Shown: positions 25,739 to 33,697 of the stretch, piece by piece
How positions within the stretch are numbered: the first letter of the stretch is position 1
How the letters are laid out: every line of letters begins with the position of its first letter
Assembly: GCA_025454925.1 (NCBI GenBank)
Contig: JALONM010000006.1
Coordinates: 89,050-153,049, forward strand
Length of the DNA: 64,000 nt
From: Cytophagaceae bacterium
GTDB taxonomy: Bacteria; Bacteroidota; Bacteroidia; Cytophagales; Cytophagaceae
Reading direction: 5' to 3'
The notes under the pieces: generated by a model
The model's database searches: none
What the model saw: only the letters and a program-made list of their open reading frames with translations
Told to the model about the DNA's origin: nothing
Translations under genes and position numbers: made by a program

Positions 25739-27295
25739 ATGAGAAAAATTTTAGACGCCATCACGCCTTCGTTTATATTCAACATGGAGCAGCGATTGCT
25801 GCTAAGTTCCCCACTGGCCTGGCAATTTCAATTACCTAGAATTCTCTGGTTCTGGTTGTTGTTTAGTGCGTTGGGAGTAGTATTTCCATTGTCGATGCAA
25901 TTGGAAGAAGCCATGAACGGTTATGATATGGAATATCTCGTAACACTTACCGTTGTGCTGGCTATTCTTCAGTTTTTTTTATTCGGATATTTTTTACTTC
26001 AGTTTAATGCCACCAAAAGTTTTATAGAGCGTCGCTGGTGGCATGGTATTGCAGAACAATTGGTATACGTGTTGGTGATGTTTTTATGCGTATCTCAGTT
26101 TTTTATCAACTACTACCTCTGGGAAAGTCGCAAAGCTGGCTATATGACCCCCGATGAAATTGTTCAGGAGATCAAACAAATCAATCAGGCACGCCACTAT
26201 TTCATGGCAAAAGAAAATGATTACAAATATTTTTCTTCTAAAAAGCAGTTTGTGGAATTTATGGATTTTGGCCATAGCATGGATTACTACAACGAAGTGA
26301 TTTGGCCCGAAGTAAAAGGGTATATGAATTTTGATGAAGAATCGATGAGCTGGAAATTAAAGCCCAAGTATAACCGCAGTGCGGATGGTCCCAAACTATT
26401 TTATATTGGAAGTGAATACATGGGAGATGAATTCACGGAGCCAAGTGAACGACTTTTTTCTTCCAATGGATTTTATAGTAGCTCTGGAAAATCCGCCGAT
26501 TATACTTATCAGGTCCATTCCAAATCTAAACAGCAACGTTTGAAAGAGATCAAGGATTTTATAAACCTTTTTCACAAATACGAATACGCGCGTTATCAAT
26601 ATTACGAGCCGGTCCAATTTCAATCGGCAGAAGAAATCTTGAAAGCCTATGAATCAAACATTTTTCAGCCTGTTCTTCTTCATTCTTATGAAACTTCTGA
26701 AACTCAATCCCTGAGCTTTTATTCTATTCAAAATGTTCATGAAACGGTTATGAACGCCAGACTAGGCATGAAAAGGCACTTACAGGAAGTATTGATTATT
26801 TTGTTTATTATCAGTCTTCCTTTTGCATTACTGTTATTTGTATATAAAAATACTACCCTAAGGTCGCTGCTCTTAACTGTTTTAGCCGTGATTTTACTGG
26901 CGGTGTTTTCTACATTACTAGCCATTGTTACGAACTTAACGGAGCATTTACTCTTGCATGTGCCCTTGGTTGTAGTAGCACTAGGCTTATTGTTTACCCT
27001 GAAAAATCAAAAGCAGTATTCGGTGGTTCGAACCATGTTCATGATTGTTGCGAATGTTTGCTTTGCCATGCTTCCTTTGTACTTGTTTGTTTATGCTACA
27101 GAGTATTGGAAATGGTTACAGCTTCCCTATGATTCCTATGAGCATGATTATTCGCTGTATGAAGCAAACCGCTATTTTAAGGAAGGCCTTGCCTGGCTTT
27201 GCTTTTGGGGGGGGATTGTATTTTATCTATTGGTAGGTACGGTATTCTTTAAGAAAAAATACGAAGCGAATTGGGCTTTACCCGATAGCAAATAA
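25739..27295 (+). CDS. Putative ABC permease with large soluble insertion
   Basis: A 518-residue membrane protein of no family I can name. About three transmembrane helices lie near 34-54, 68-90 and 107-127. A soluble region of about 215 residues (130-345), rich in Tyr, Lys and Glu, follows. About five more helices fill 347-510. It starts 5 bp after the ATPase gene, which argues for a joint complex. The layout of helices, a large domain, then helices resembles type-VII-fold or ABC-2-like exporters, but no signature supports a firm choice. It ends 12 bp from the convergent alcohol dehydrogenase gene. Confidence 0.7.
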   Translation: MRKILDAITPSFIFNMEQRLLLSSPLAWQFQLPRILWFWLLFSALGVVFPLSMQLEEAMNGYDMEYLVTLTVVLAILQFFLFGYFLLQFNATKSFIERRWWHGIAEQLVYVLVMFLCVSQFFINYYLWESRKAGYMTPDEIVQEIKQINQARHYFMAKENDYKYFSSKKQFVEFMDFGHSMDYYNEVIWPEVKGYMNFDEESMSWKLKPKYNRSADGPKLFYIGSEYMGDEFTEPSERLFSSNGFYSSSGKSADYTYQVHSKSKQQRLKEIKDFINLFHKYEYARYQYYEPVQFQSAEEILKAYESNIFQPVLLHSYETSETQSLSFYSIQNVHETVMNARLGMKRHLQEVLIILFIISLPFALLLFVYKNTTLRSLLLTVLAVILLAVFSTLLAIVTNLTEHLLLHVPLVVVALGLLFTLKNQKQYSVVRTMFMIVANVCFAMLPLYLFVYATEYWKWLQLPYDSYEHDYSLYEANRYFKEGLAWLCFWGGIVFYLLVGTVFFKKKYEANWALPDSK

Positions 27296-27307
27296 AGTTC
27301 AGAAATT

Positions 27308-28471
27308 TTACAGGCTTTCTTCGAAGGCTTGCAGCAGTTCCTCTTGCTGCAGCGAGTAAGGATTGTTTTTGTTTTCGGTTGCAGAAATAATTCGAGGAGC
27401 GTCTTCTTTTTTCACCCCATACTCGGAAAGCCTTGGGATGCTGAATTCTTCCGTATAAGTATGTATTATATCAAGCAACCCATCGGTGTAATATTTATCG
27501 CTCTTGTTTTCTTTGCGCAAAAAGAGTTTTCCTGCATATGAAAATTTCTTCAAACTCCGTGTATCCTTTTTTGCTCTCAGGCGAGAGATGGCAATGGTAT
27601 TGCAGGAGTGCATCATACGGGCACAAATGATGCCATGTGGAATGGAATACAATCCTCCGATGGAAGAGGCAAATCCATGAATGGTTCCCAAGCCGGCATT
27701 GGCCAGGCAAATTCCTGACAGCAAGGCTGCATGTGCCATGTGTGCGCGAGCCGACAAGGAGTCGTGCATTACGGCATGTTTTAATCCCAGGTGAATGCTG
27801 AACAAACCACGCTCGGCAAGAGCGTCCGTAAAGGTATTCGCTTGATTGGAAGTATACGATTCTAAAAGTTGCGTAAAGGCATCCATGCCGCTATAAGCAG
27901 TTACCATGGCTGGACATCCCATGTGTAATTCAGGATCTACCAAGGCAATTTCAGGAACAAAATTGGTATGTCGTAATGATTTTTTAAATCCGTTTTCACC
28001 TATGATTGAAAGCACGGCATTTTTGGTGGCCTCGCTGCCGGTGCCTGCCGTAGTAGGGATAGCGATCATGGGTACTTTTAATCCGGGATGCTGTTGAGTT
28101 CCTATCCCTTCCAAATAATCTTGCACCGGCACCTGCAATGGCAACATGGCGGAGATCGCCTTGCCTGCATCCAAAACGCTGCCGCCGCCAATAGCAAGAA
28201 TCAGGTCTATCTTTTCAGGATCGTACTGGTTTACAATTGCATCAATATCTGCCGGACTAGGTTCTTTGGCAATGGATGCTTCTCCTGCAAAGGAGCAATA
28301 ATGCTGTAATTCTTTATAAAACGTTCCGGCACGAAAGGAATGATGGCCAGTAACTAGAAGTACATTTTTCCCGAAGCGCGATAGCAATTGCGGAAGTTTG
28401 GAGAAATGGCCTGCTCCGAAATGTATTTCTGGACAGGAAGCAAAAACAAAAGGTTGTAAAAGTAAGCTCAT
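27308..28471 (-). CDS. Iron-containing alcohol dehydrogenase
   Basis: A 387-residue group III (iron-type) alcohol dehydrogenase that interconverts an aldehyde and alcohol with NAD(P)H. The N-terminal nucleotide-binding half contains LAIGGGSVLDAGKAIS and the family signature PTTAGTGSEAT. The metal site in the C-terminal helical half is suggested by YSGMDAFTQLLESY and by histidines in GTIHGFASSIGG and YSIPHG. Its ATG overlaps the stop of the preceding gene by 4 bp (ATGA). With the acyl-CoA reductase upstream it could complete reduction of an acyl group to an alcohol, which is inference from context. Confidence 0.88.
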   Translation of the reverse strand: MSLLLQPFVFASCPEIHFGAGHFSKLPQLLSRFGKNVLLVTGHHSFRAGTFYKELQHYCSFAGEASIAKEPSPADIDAIVNQYDPEKIDLILAIGGGSVLDAGKAISAMLPLQVPVQDYLEGIGTQQHPGLKVPMIAIPTTAGTGSEATKNAVLSIIGENGFKKSLRHTNFVPEIALVDPELHMGCPAMVTAYSGMDAFTQLLESYTSNQANTFTDALAERGLFSIHLGLKHAVMHDSLSARAHMAHAALLSGICLANAGLGTIHGFASSIGGLYSIPHGIICARMMHSCNTIAISRLRAKKDTRSLKKFSYAGKLFLRKENKSDKYYTDGLLDIIHTYTEEFSIPRLSEYGVKKEDAPRIISATENKNNPYSLQQEELLQAFEESL

Positions 28472-28767
28472 CTCGATTCGGGAAAAAGTAATTGTAATGG
28501 TTTTCCTTCTCTGGGATTAGCCATCATGGGAGCCACTTGCTCCCGCCATTGGAGGTAATGTGTCGTTTGTTTATGTGCGGAGGCCTGGTCGGCATGCTCG
28601 TATACCTCGTACAACATAAAGTGGCATGGATTTTCCGGATTACGAAGCACATCAAACCGGAAATTGCCAAACTCCTGAACCGAGGCTTGATGATTTGTAC
28701 GTGTGGCTTCGATGAACGCGTCCACAAATTCCGGTTTTACCCAAACATGCACCCAGGTGGCATTCAT
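28468..28767 (-). CDS. Antibiotic biosynthesis monooxygenase (ABM) fold protein
   Basis: From ATG 28767 the protein is 99 residues, the normal size of YgiN/LsrG-like ABM-fold dimeric proteins. It starts MNATWVHVWVKPEFVDAF and contains RFDVLRNPENPCHFMLYEVY and HKQTTHYLQWREQV, typical of the family. Known members act as quinol monooxygenases or degrade phospho-AI-2; the role here is unknown. It begins 11 bp after the acyl-CoA reductase stop and overlaps the alcohol dehydrogenase start by 4 bp, so the three are translated from one transcript. The frame extends upstream into the reductase gene, but that extension does not fit the family. Confidence 0.85.
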   Translation of the reverse strand: MNATWVHVWVKPEFVDAFIEATRTNHQASVQEFGNFRFDVLRNPENPCHFMLYEVYEHADQASAHKQTTHYLQWREQVAPMMANPREGKPLQLLFPESR

Positions 28768-28778
28768 ATCGTTAAGGA

Positions 28779-29828
28779 TTAAAGGGAAGATAAAAATTTC
28801 ATCGTATCTATTCCATCGGCATATTCCCATACGTGCGGCGATTGGGCTTTGCCAAATGGTGTAGCTCCAGGCCAGAAAGTGCCGGAAGCCACGATGCATT
28901 GTAATTTTTGCTGCTGCGTTTGCAAATAATCCTGCAAGGCTTGCACATCGGAATAACGCTCCACATAAATAACGGCAATCGGGGAGACCAGATCAGTCGT
29001 TTCTGTCAGGATCACAAATCCATTATCGAGATGCTGAATGTTTTTGAGCAGGTAAATAGCCCGGTTGTATTCGTAATTGTTGTTGAATTTGTGGTGGTCT
29101 ATGATTGGCCTCCAGGTTTCTATTTGTCGAAAGAAAATGCTGAGATCGTACTCCTGAGGTATGAAAATTTTAGAGACGTTGCGGCAGCCCAATCCAAAGT
29201 ATCGGAATAGGTCACTCCCCAGGGCATGAAGTTCGTCTTCTGATTCTTCACCGCTTAGAATGGCTACACTAACTCTGTTTTTGCGGATGATGCGTGGTTT
29301 ATTGGCAAAATAATATTCAAAATGCTTGGCTGTATTATCACTTCCAGTGGCGATTACGGCATCGGCCGCATTAATTTTATCGACCAGGCTCACCTTGGTG
29401 GCAAGCGAGGGTTCCAACGAAAAGAGTTTCTGGAAAATGAACAACATCAACACCTGGTCATCAGAACTTAGTTTTGCCATCAGGTGGTGCCCAGAGGCTA
29501 GCACACAGAGCGCATCATGAAATCCGACCAGAGGAATATTACCCGCCATGACCACACCGATTTTTTGGGGAGTGCTAACTGGTAATTCAGGATATTGCTG
29601 CATCCAGTGCGACAAGTCCTGGTGCCTGAGCATAAGCGCAGTTTGCTCAAGTGCAAAGCGCACATTGGTTTCCTCGAACCAACGATTTTGAACATATACC
29701 TGTTGGCAGAGTTGTTTAATTTCTGCCTCTGGTAGATTCGTTATCTCTTCACCAAGGCGCGAAAATACCTCCCATACTGTTGAACCAATTGCCATTTTTT
29801 TTGTTTTGGGATCTGTACTGAAAGGCAA
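28779..29828 (-). CDS. LuxC-like acyl-CoA reductase
   Basis: A 349-residue protein of the LuxC/acyl-CoA reductase family, related to aldehyde dehydrogenases, which reduces an acyl thioester to an aldehyde with NADPH. Visible landmarks are VVMAGNIPLVGFHD, the nucleotide-binding ATGSDNTAKHFEYYF, and the likely catalytic Cys215 in FGLGCRNVSK. The C-terminus is FGKAQSPHVWEYADG. It may start at the first ATG or at ATG 29795 (MAIGSTVWEVF). It is transcribed divergently from a 2x[4Fe-4S] ferredoxin gene, a pairing I recall as common in Bacteroidota. The physiological acyl substrate is unknown. Confidence 0.85.
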   Translation of the reverse strand: MPFSTDPKTKKMAIGSTVWEVFSRLGEEITNLPEAEIKQLCQQVYVQNRWFEETNVRFALEQTALMLRHQDLSHWMQQYPELPVSTPQKIGVVMAGNIPLVGFHDALCVLASGHHLMAKLSSDDQVLMLFIFQKLFSLEPSLATKVSLVDKINAADAVIATGSDNTAKHFEYYFANKPRIIRKNRVSVAILSGEESEDELHALGSDLFRYFGLGCRNVSKIFIPQEYDLSIFFRQIETWRPIIDHHKFNNNYEYNRAIYLLKNIQHLDNGFVILTETTDLVSPIAVIYVERYSDVQALQDYLQTQQQKLQCIVASGTFWPGATPFGKAQSPHVWEYADGIDTMKFLSSL

Positions 29829-29908
29829 AAATACGATAAATAGGTAATTTTATTTGAATAAAATCAATTTGTACTTATTTTTGCCCTCTTGAAAAAAGGA
29901 GGTTTGTC

Positions 29909-30256
29909 ATGGCGATAATGATTACCGAAGAATGTATCAATTGTGGGGCGTGTGAGCCTGAGTGTCCAAATACAGCCATTTATGAAGGCGGTGTACAATG
30001 GAATTACGCAGGAGGCACGAAGCTTTCGCAAATTGAACTGGAGGATGGATCAATGGCTGATGCTTCCACACCGATGGAGCCAGTCTCGAATGAATATTAC
30101 TATATAGTGTCTACCAAGTGCACAGAGTGTATGGGATTCCACGAAGAGCCCCAATGCGCTGCGGTATGTCCGGTAGATTGCTGTGTAGATGATCCAGACG
30201 TTCGTGAAGATGAAGAGACCCTGCTTTCCAAAAAAGCTTGGTTGCACGCAGAGTAA
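29909..30256 (+). CDS. 2x[4Fe-4S] ferredoxin
   Basis: A 115-residue cytosolic electron carrier. The first cluster site is CINCGACEPECP (Cys-x2-Cys-x2-Cys-x3-Cys-Pro). The second is formed by CTECMGFHEEPQCAAVCPVDCC with a longer spacing between the second and third cysteines, as in Alvin-type/FdxA-like bacterial ferredoxins. A central insertion of about 50 residues lies between the two sites. AAAGGAGG upstream of the ATG is one of the few clear Shine-Dalgarno-like sequences in the window. It is divergent from the acyl-CoA reductase and ends in a strong terminator. Confidence 0.92.
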   Translation: MAIMITEECINCGACEPECPNTAIYEGGVQWNYAGGTKLSQIELEDGSMADASTPMEPVSNEYYYIVSTKCTECMGFHEEPQCAAVCPVDCCVDDPDVREDEETLLSKKAWLHAE

Positions 30257-30279
30257 AATTTCACTTTGCAAAGAAAATA

Positions 30280-30311
30280 AAAAAACCACTCGTACTCATG
30301 AGTGGTTTTTT
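30280..30311 (+). terminator. Bidirectional rho-independent terminator
   Basis: A 12-bp perfect stem, AAAAAACCACTC (30280-30291) with GAGTGGTTTTTT (30300-30311), lies 24 bp after the ferredoxin stop. A and T tracts on both sides let it also serve the convergent GH8 gene. Confidence 0.9.
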
Positions 30312-30386
30312 TATTGGTCCTAATTCTAATATGAGAATTAAAACGTAATCTCGGGAATAAAAGATTCAACTTTTGCGTAAGATTTC

Positions 30387-32987
30387 TTACTCGGTCTTCA
30401 CAATTTTTATCAGTTCCATACTTCCGTCTTCGTACTGTACTTGCGCGGAATAAATACCATTAGCAAAATTGACTCCTAGTTGCAACAATGCTTCTTTGCT
30501 TGCAGGTTCAGTGAACCAAACTTCTTTCCCTGTGGAATTGCGCAGGGATATTGATTGTATGGTTTTTTCTGACTGCACAAAAAACGCTTCTTTGCTCGGG
30601 TTTGGAGACACGGTCGTCACTTCTTTGATTTGTATTTCCTCTTCACCTGTACGTGCACCGCAAACGGTGATGGTCTTGCAATAACTGCTGTACCATGGTG
30701 CGTTAGAATAGTTTACACCTACGCAAATTTGTCCACCACTAAAAGTAGTTCCTGTCGCCACGGTTCCCTGGAAACCAGTTGTAGTGGTGCTTTGAGCAGA
30801 TCCGGTGTACCACCAGTTGTAGGCGGTAGCTCCTGTGCGTCTAGCACTATTCAAGGTAAAGCTCATGGTTGAATTGGCAATTCCGCAATCGGGACCTATA
30901 ATGTCGGCTGTGCCTGCGTTATTGACGGTAAAACTTACATTGCCTGAATTGCTGCTTGCTCCTTGATTATCGGTAGCACGTGCATATACAGAGTAAGAAC
31001 CAGGGGCCAGGTTATTCCAGGTAAAATTGTATGGGGCTGTATTGTCTGTACCCAATAATGTTGTTCCGGAATAGAAAGAAACGCTACCCACGGATCCATC
31101 GGCATCACTGGCATTGGCCGAAAGTACCACGCTGGCAGGAGCCAGGAAGCCAGCTCCGTTGGCAGGAGCAGTCATTGTTACTTGAGGAGGTGTATTCACA
31201 TTGGTTTGAGTAACTGAAACCGAAACCGAAGCCGAGTTGGTGCTAGCACCCTGATTGTCGGTGGCACGTGCATAAATGCTATACGTTCCAGCAGCTACAT
31301 TATTCCAAGTGAAGGTGTAAGGAGCGGTATTGTCGGTTCCTAACAGGATAGAGCCCTGGTAAAACGCTACGCTGCTGATGCTACCATTCGCATCGGATGC
31401 GTTGGCCGATATGACAATGTTGGCTGGAGCAACCAGGGAAGTATTGTTGGCCGGTGCAGTAAGGTTAACGGAAGGAGGGGTGTTTCCTTCGTTTACTTTG
31501 ATGGAAGCAGTGCCGGAAGTACTGCTGGCTCCCTGGTTATCGGTGGCACGCGCACTAAGTGTATAGGATCCGGTGGGTACATTATTCCAGGTGAAAGAAT
31601 AAGGGGCCGTATTATCGGTGCCCAGCAGCGTACTTCCGTTAAAGAAAGAAACACTGCTTACACTTCCGTCTGAATCGCTGGCATTCGCGCTAATGGTAAC
31701 CGAAGCCGGTGCGTTGAAATTGGCGTTATTCGCGGGGCTAGTCAGGGAAACGGAAGGAGGATTGTTGGTGGAAGTATTGCTTCCTGGCATCCAGAAGTTT
31801 CCTGTTTGAACGAAGATTCCGATAACTTGGAGTGTTTTATTAAAATAGTTGTATGAGGTATGCGAGCGGTTCCTGTTGTACATATCGTTGCAAAACGATT
31901 GACGTGCAGCAGAACTAGAGGCGGCAAGCGATTGAGCTCCGATCGGCCCTATAAAAGCCCCGTCTTTATAACCCCAACCCGATCCGTCGTGATTCATATT
32001 ATCGCCTCCTTGAACTTCATTGGCGCCGCCTCTGCGGATCCAGAAATCAGCCTGGCGGTTGATGATGTTTTGTACCGAAGCGGCAGCACTTCCAAACCAC
32101 AGTACATCTACCGCCTGACGCCATGGGGCGCGGCATGCATCAAATCCGAATTTGTCGGGGGCGGTACCAGAGCCGCTGCAGGACCAACTTGGTGGGCCTT
32201 GAGGAGTGCACCAGTTGGTAGATAGTCCGGAGGTTGCATGCGCATTGTTGGCAAATAAACGTTCGGTTCCAGTTACTACATTGTTCCAGAAGTTATCGTC
32301 GGCGTTGCCGTTTGAAGCCATAAAGGTTTTAAACACGCGAGCGTATCCGGGTGCCTGATACGATGGATTGCGACAGTCGGGATGCCAGAAGTCACCATTA
32401 AAGAACGTACCATCGTTAGACGTTTCATGACGTTTGATGGCATTGATCAGGGCTACGGCATCGGTCCGGTAATTATGAGGAGAGGTGGTGTTAGGCCATT
32501 GATGATTGGCAACGATGAGAGCCATGGCTGCATCCAGCTCGGCATCGGTGGCACCATTTTGTTGGTTCACACTGTTGCATCCATTGATCTTCCAGTGCAT
32601 AACACCGTTCACATTTCTGAAATTTTTATAATACGCCCAAAGACGGTTGAATAAATCTTTATCGGCAGCATAGGCCGAAAGTAACATACCATAGGCAATA
32701 CCTTCCGAAACAGTTTCCGGGGCCCAGTCTGCTTTTACACGAGCCATGTTGGCTCCGCAAAGTTCTACATAAGAACTTTTCCAACTGTTGTATTGGGAAG
32801 CTGCATCGGTACTTCTTCCATACGCACCGGCGGTGGGAAGATTCGTTGGCATCATGCCAAAGGCATAGCCACTATTGGAACCAAAAGGTTTAGTAGCTCC
32901 AGAGGGGGTGTTGATTTGAGCCGAAAGCGGCAAAAAGCTTCCCGCTGCAAGGAGACCCACTAATGTGTTTTTTACAAATCTCTTCAT
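30387..32987 (-). CDS. Secreted GH8 glycanase with three Ig-like domains and T9SS tail
   Basis: An 866-residue secreted glycoside hydrolase family 8 enzyme; members cut cellulose, chitosan or xylan. A signal peptide (1-23, ending LSAQ) precedes the GH8 domain (about 35-400), with the probable proton donor Glu95 in VSEGIAYG and the ATDAELDAAMAL signature at 146-157. Three near-identical bacterial Ig-like repeats follow (about 409-690), each with LLGTDNTAPYxFTWNN and ARATDNQGAS. A cysteine-containing module (about 695-780) and a T9SS type A sorting domain starting VSPNPSKEAF (near 793) complete it. It should be exported through T9SS and released or attached to the surface. Substrate is not decidable; endo-beta-glucanase is the commonest activity. 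Confidence 0.92.
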   Translation of the reverse strand: MKRFVKNTLVGLLAAGSFLPLSAQINTPSGATKPFGSNSGYAFGMMPTNLPTAGAYGRSTDAASQYNSWKSSYVELCGANMARVKADWAPETVSEGIAYGMLLSAYAADKDLFNRLWAYYKNFRNVNGVMHWKINGCNSVNQQNGATDAELDAAMALIVANHQWPNTTSPHNYRTDAVALINAIKRHETSNDGTFFNGDFWHPDCRNPSYQAPGYARVFKTFMASNGNADDNFWNNVVTGTERLFANNAHATSGLSTNWCTPQGPPSWSCSGSGTAPDKFGFDACRAPWRQAVDVLWFGSAAASVQNIINRQADFWIRRGGANEVQGGDNMNHDGSGWGYKDGAFIGPIGAQSLAASSSAARQSFCNDMYNRNRSHTSYNYFNKTLQVIGIFVQTGNFWMPGSNTSTNNPPSVSLTSPANNANFNAPASVTISANASDSDGSVSSVSFFNGSTLLGTDNTAPYSFTWNNVPTGSYTLSARATDNQGASSTSGTASIKVNEGNTPPSVNLTAPANNTSLVAPANIVISANASDANGSISSVAFYQGSILLGTDNTAPYTFTWNNVAAGTYSIYARATDNQGASTNSASVSVSVTQTNVNTPPQVTMTAPANGAGFLAPASVVLSANASDADGSVGSVSFYSGTTLLGTDNTAPYNFTWNNLAPGSYSVYARATDNQGASSNSGNVSFTVNNAGTADIIGPDCGIANSTMSFTLNSARRTGATAYNWWYTGSAQSTTTTGFQGTVATGTTFSGGQICVGVNYSNAPWYSSYCKTITVCGARTGEEEIQIKEVTTVSPNPSKEAFFVQSEKTIQSISLRNSTGKEVWFTEPASKEALLQLGVNFANGIYSAQVQYEDGSMELIKIVKTE
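30912..31764 (-). repeat. Three tandem ~285-bp intragenic repeats (Ig-like domains)
   Basis: Three consecutive units within the GH8 gene encode nearly the same domain, beginning PPSVSLTSPANN, PPSVNLTAPANN and PPQVTMTAPANG. They share DNA-level identity in the LLGTDNTAPY and RATDNQGAS coding segments, pointing to duplication and possible copy-number change. Confidence 0.85.
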
Positions 32988-33240
32988 ACCTGTGGTGATT
33001 AAGTTTGGGTTTACTTTACCAAGGCAAAATAGAATTGAATTGATAAAAGTAAAATAAATATTGTTATAGTGATATAATATTTGATATTATAAGCTTGATT
33101 TACAGACTTTTGGTTTGATAAATTTTTTAAATTATAATTTATTTTGGTATAGTTATATTTATATAATTCATTAAATAAAAAGTGGATCAGGTATGCGACA
33201 GGTTTTTTTGGTTAAAAAACTAACTTACATTTAGAAAGAG

Positions 33241-33286
33241 GTTTAACCAGCATTTTTCTTCGGATGAATTTCTATGGAGAAATGCC
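33241..33286 (+). repeat. Fragment of a family B element end
   Basis: The sequence from GTTTAACCAGCATTTTTC to CTATGGAGAAATGCC resembles the right-hand terminal hairpin of family B (TTNAA, CCGGCTTTTC, CTATGGAGAAA). It directly abuts repeat A2. The remaining part of the 668-bp gap after the GH8 start (32988-33240) is very AT-rich and shows no gene. Confidence 0.5.
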
Positions 33287-33299
33287 CTTTCACTGCATC

Positions 33300-33432
33300 G
33301 CTGGTTTCGCGTGAGGGATAGAGTGTAAAGCCTTTGGTGGGGTGGTGGCGCTGCAGGCGCCACCACCCCACCAAATGCTTGCAGCGATAGCCCGGCCCGC
33401 GCCGCGCTTAAGGCGCACGCGGGACACGCCCC
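33300..33432 (+). repeat. Family A structured repeat, copy A2
   Basis: It starts GCTGGTTTCGCGTGAGGG and ends GGGACACGCCCC. Hairpin 1 is a perfect 19-bp stem (33333-33351 with 33357-33375), longer than and different from that of A1. The constant linker GCAGCGATAGCCCGGCCCG matches A1 exactly, and hairpin 2 is built from different bases than in A1. Confidence 0.85.
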
Positions 33433-33697
33433 CAATAAAATCTTGAGTTTGGATACTAAATAAAGGCTTTGCAGTAGTTACAAATTTAGCTGCATAACCG
33501 AATGGTAACTATATCCTGGTTTAGGTTTGAATGAACACCTTACGTTTCTGCTTTCTGGCATGGTCGTGGGTAATAGAAATCGGGTATATCTGGGATTGCT
33601 TGTTGAGCATGGTTCTTGTTACGTTTGAAATAAATAAAACCGTATTATTACCCTATTGATGAATCTCTTTAGAAGTCTTTTAAATTCGTTCTATCCT

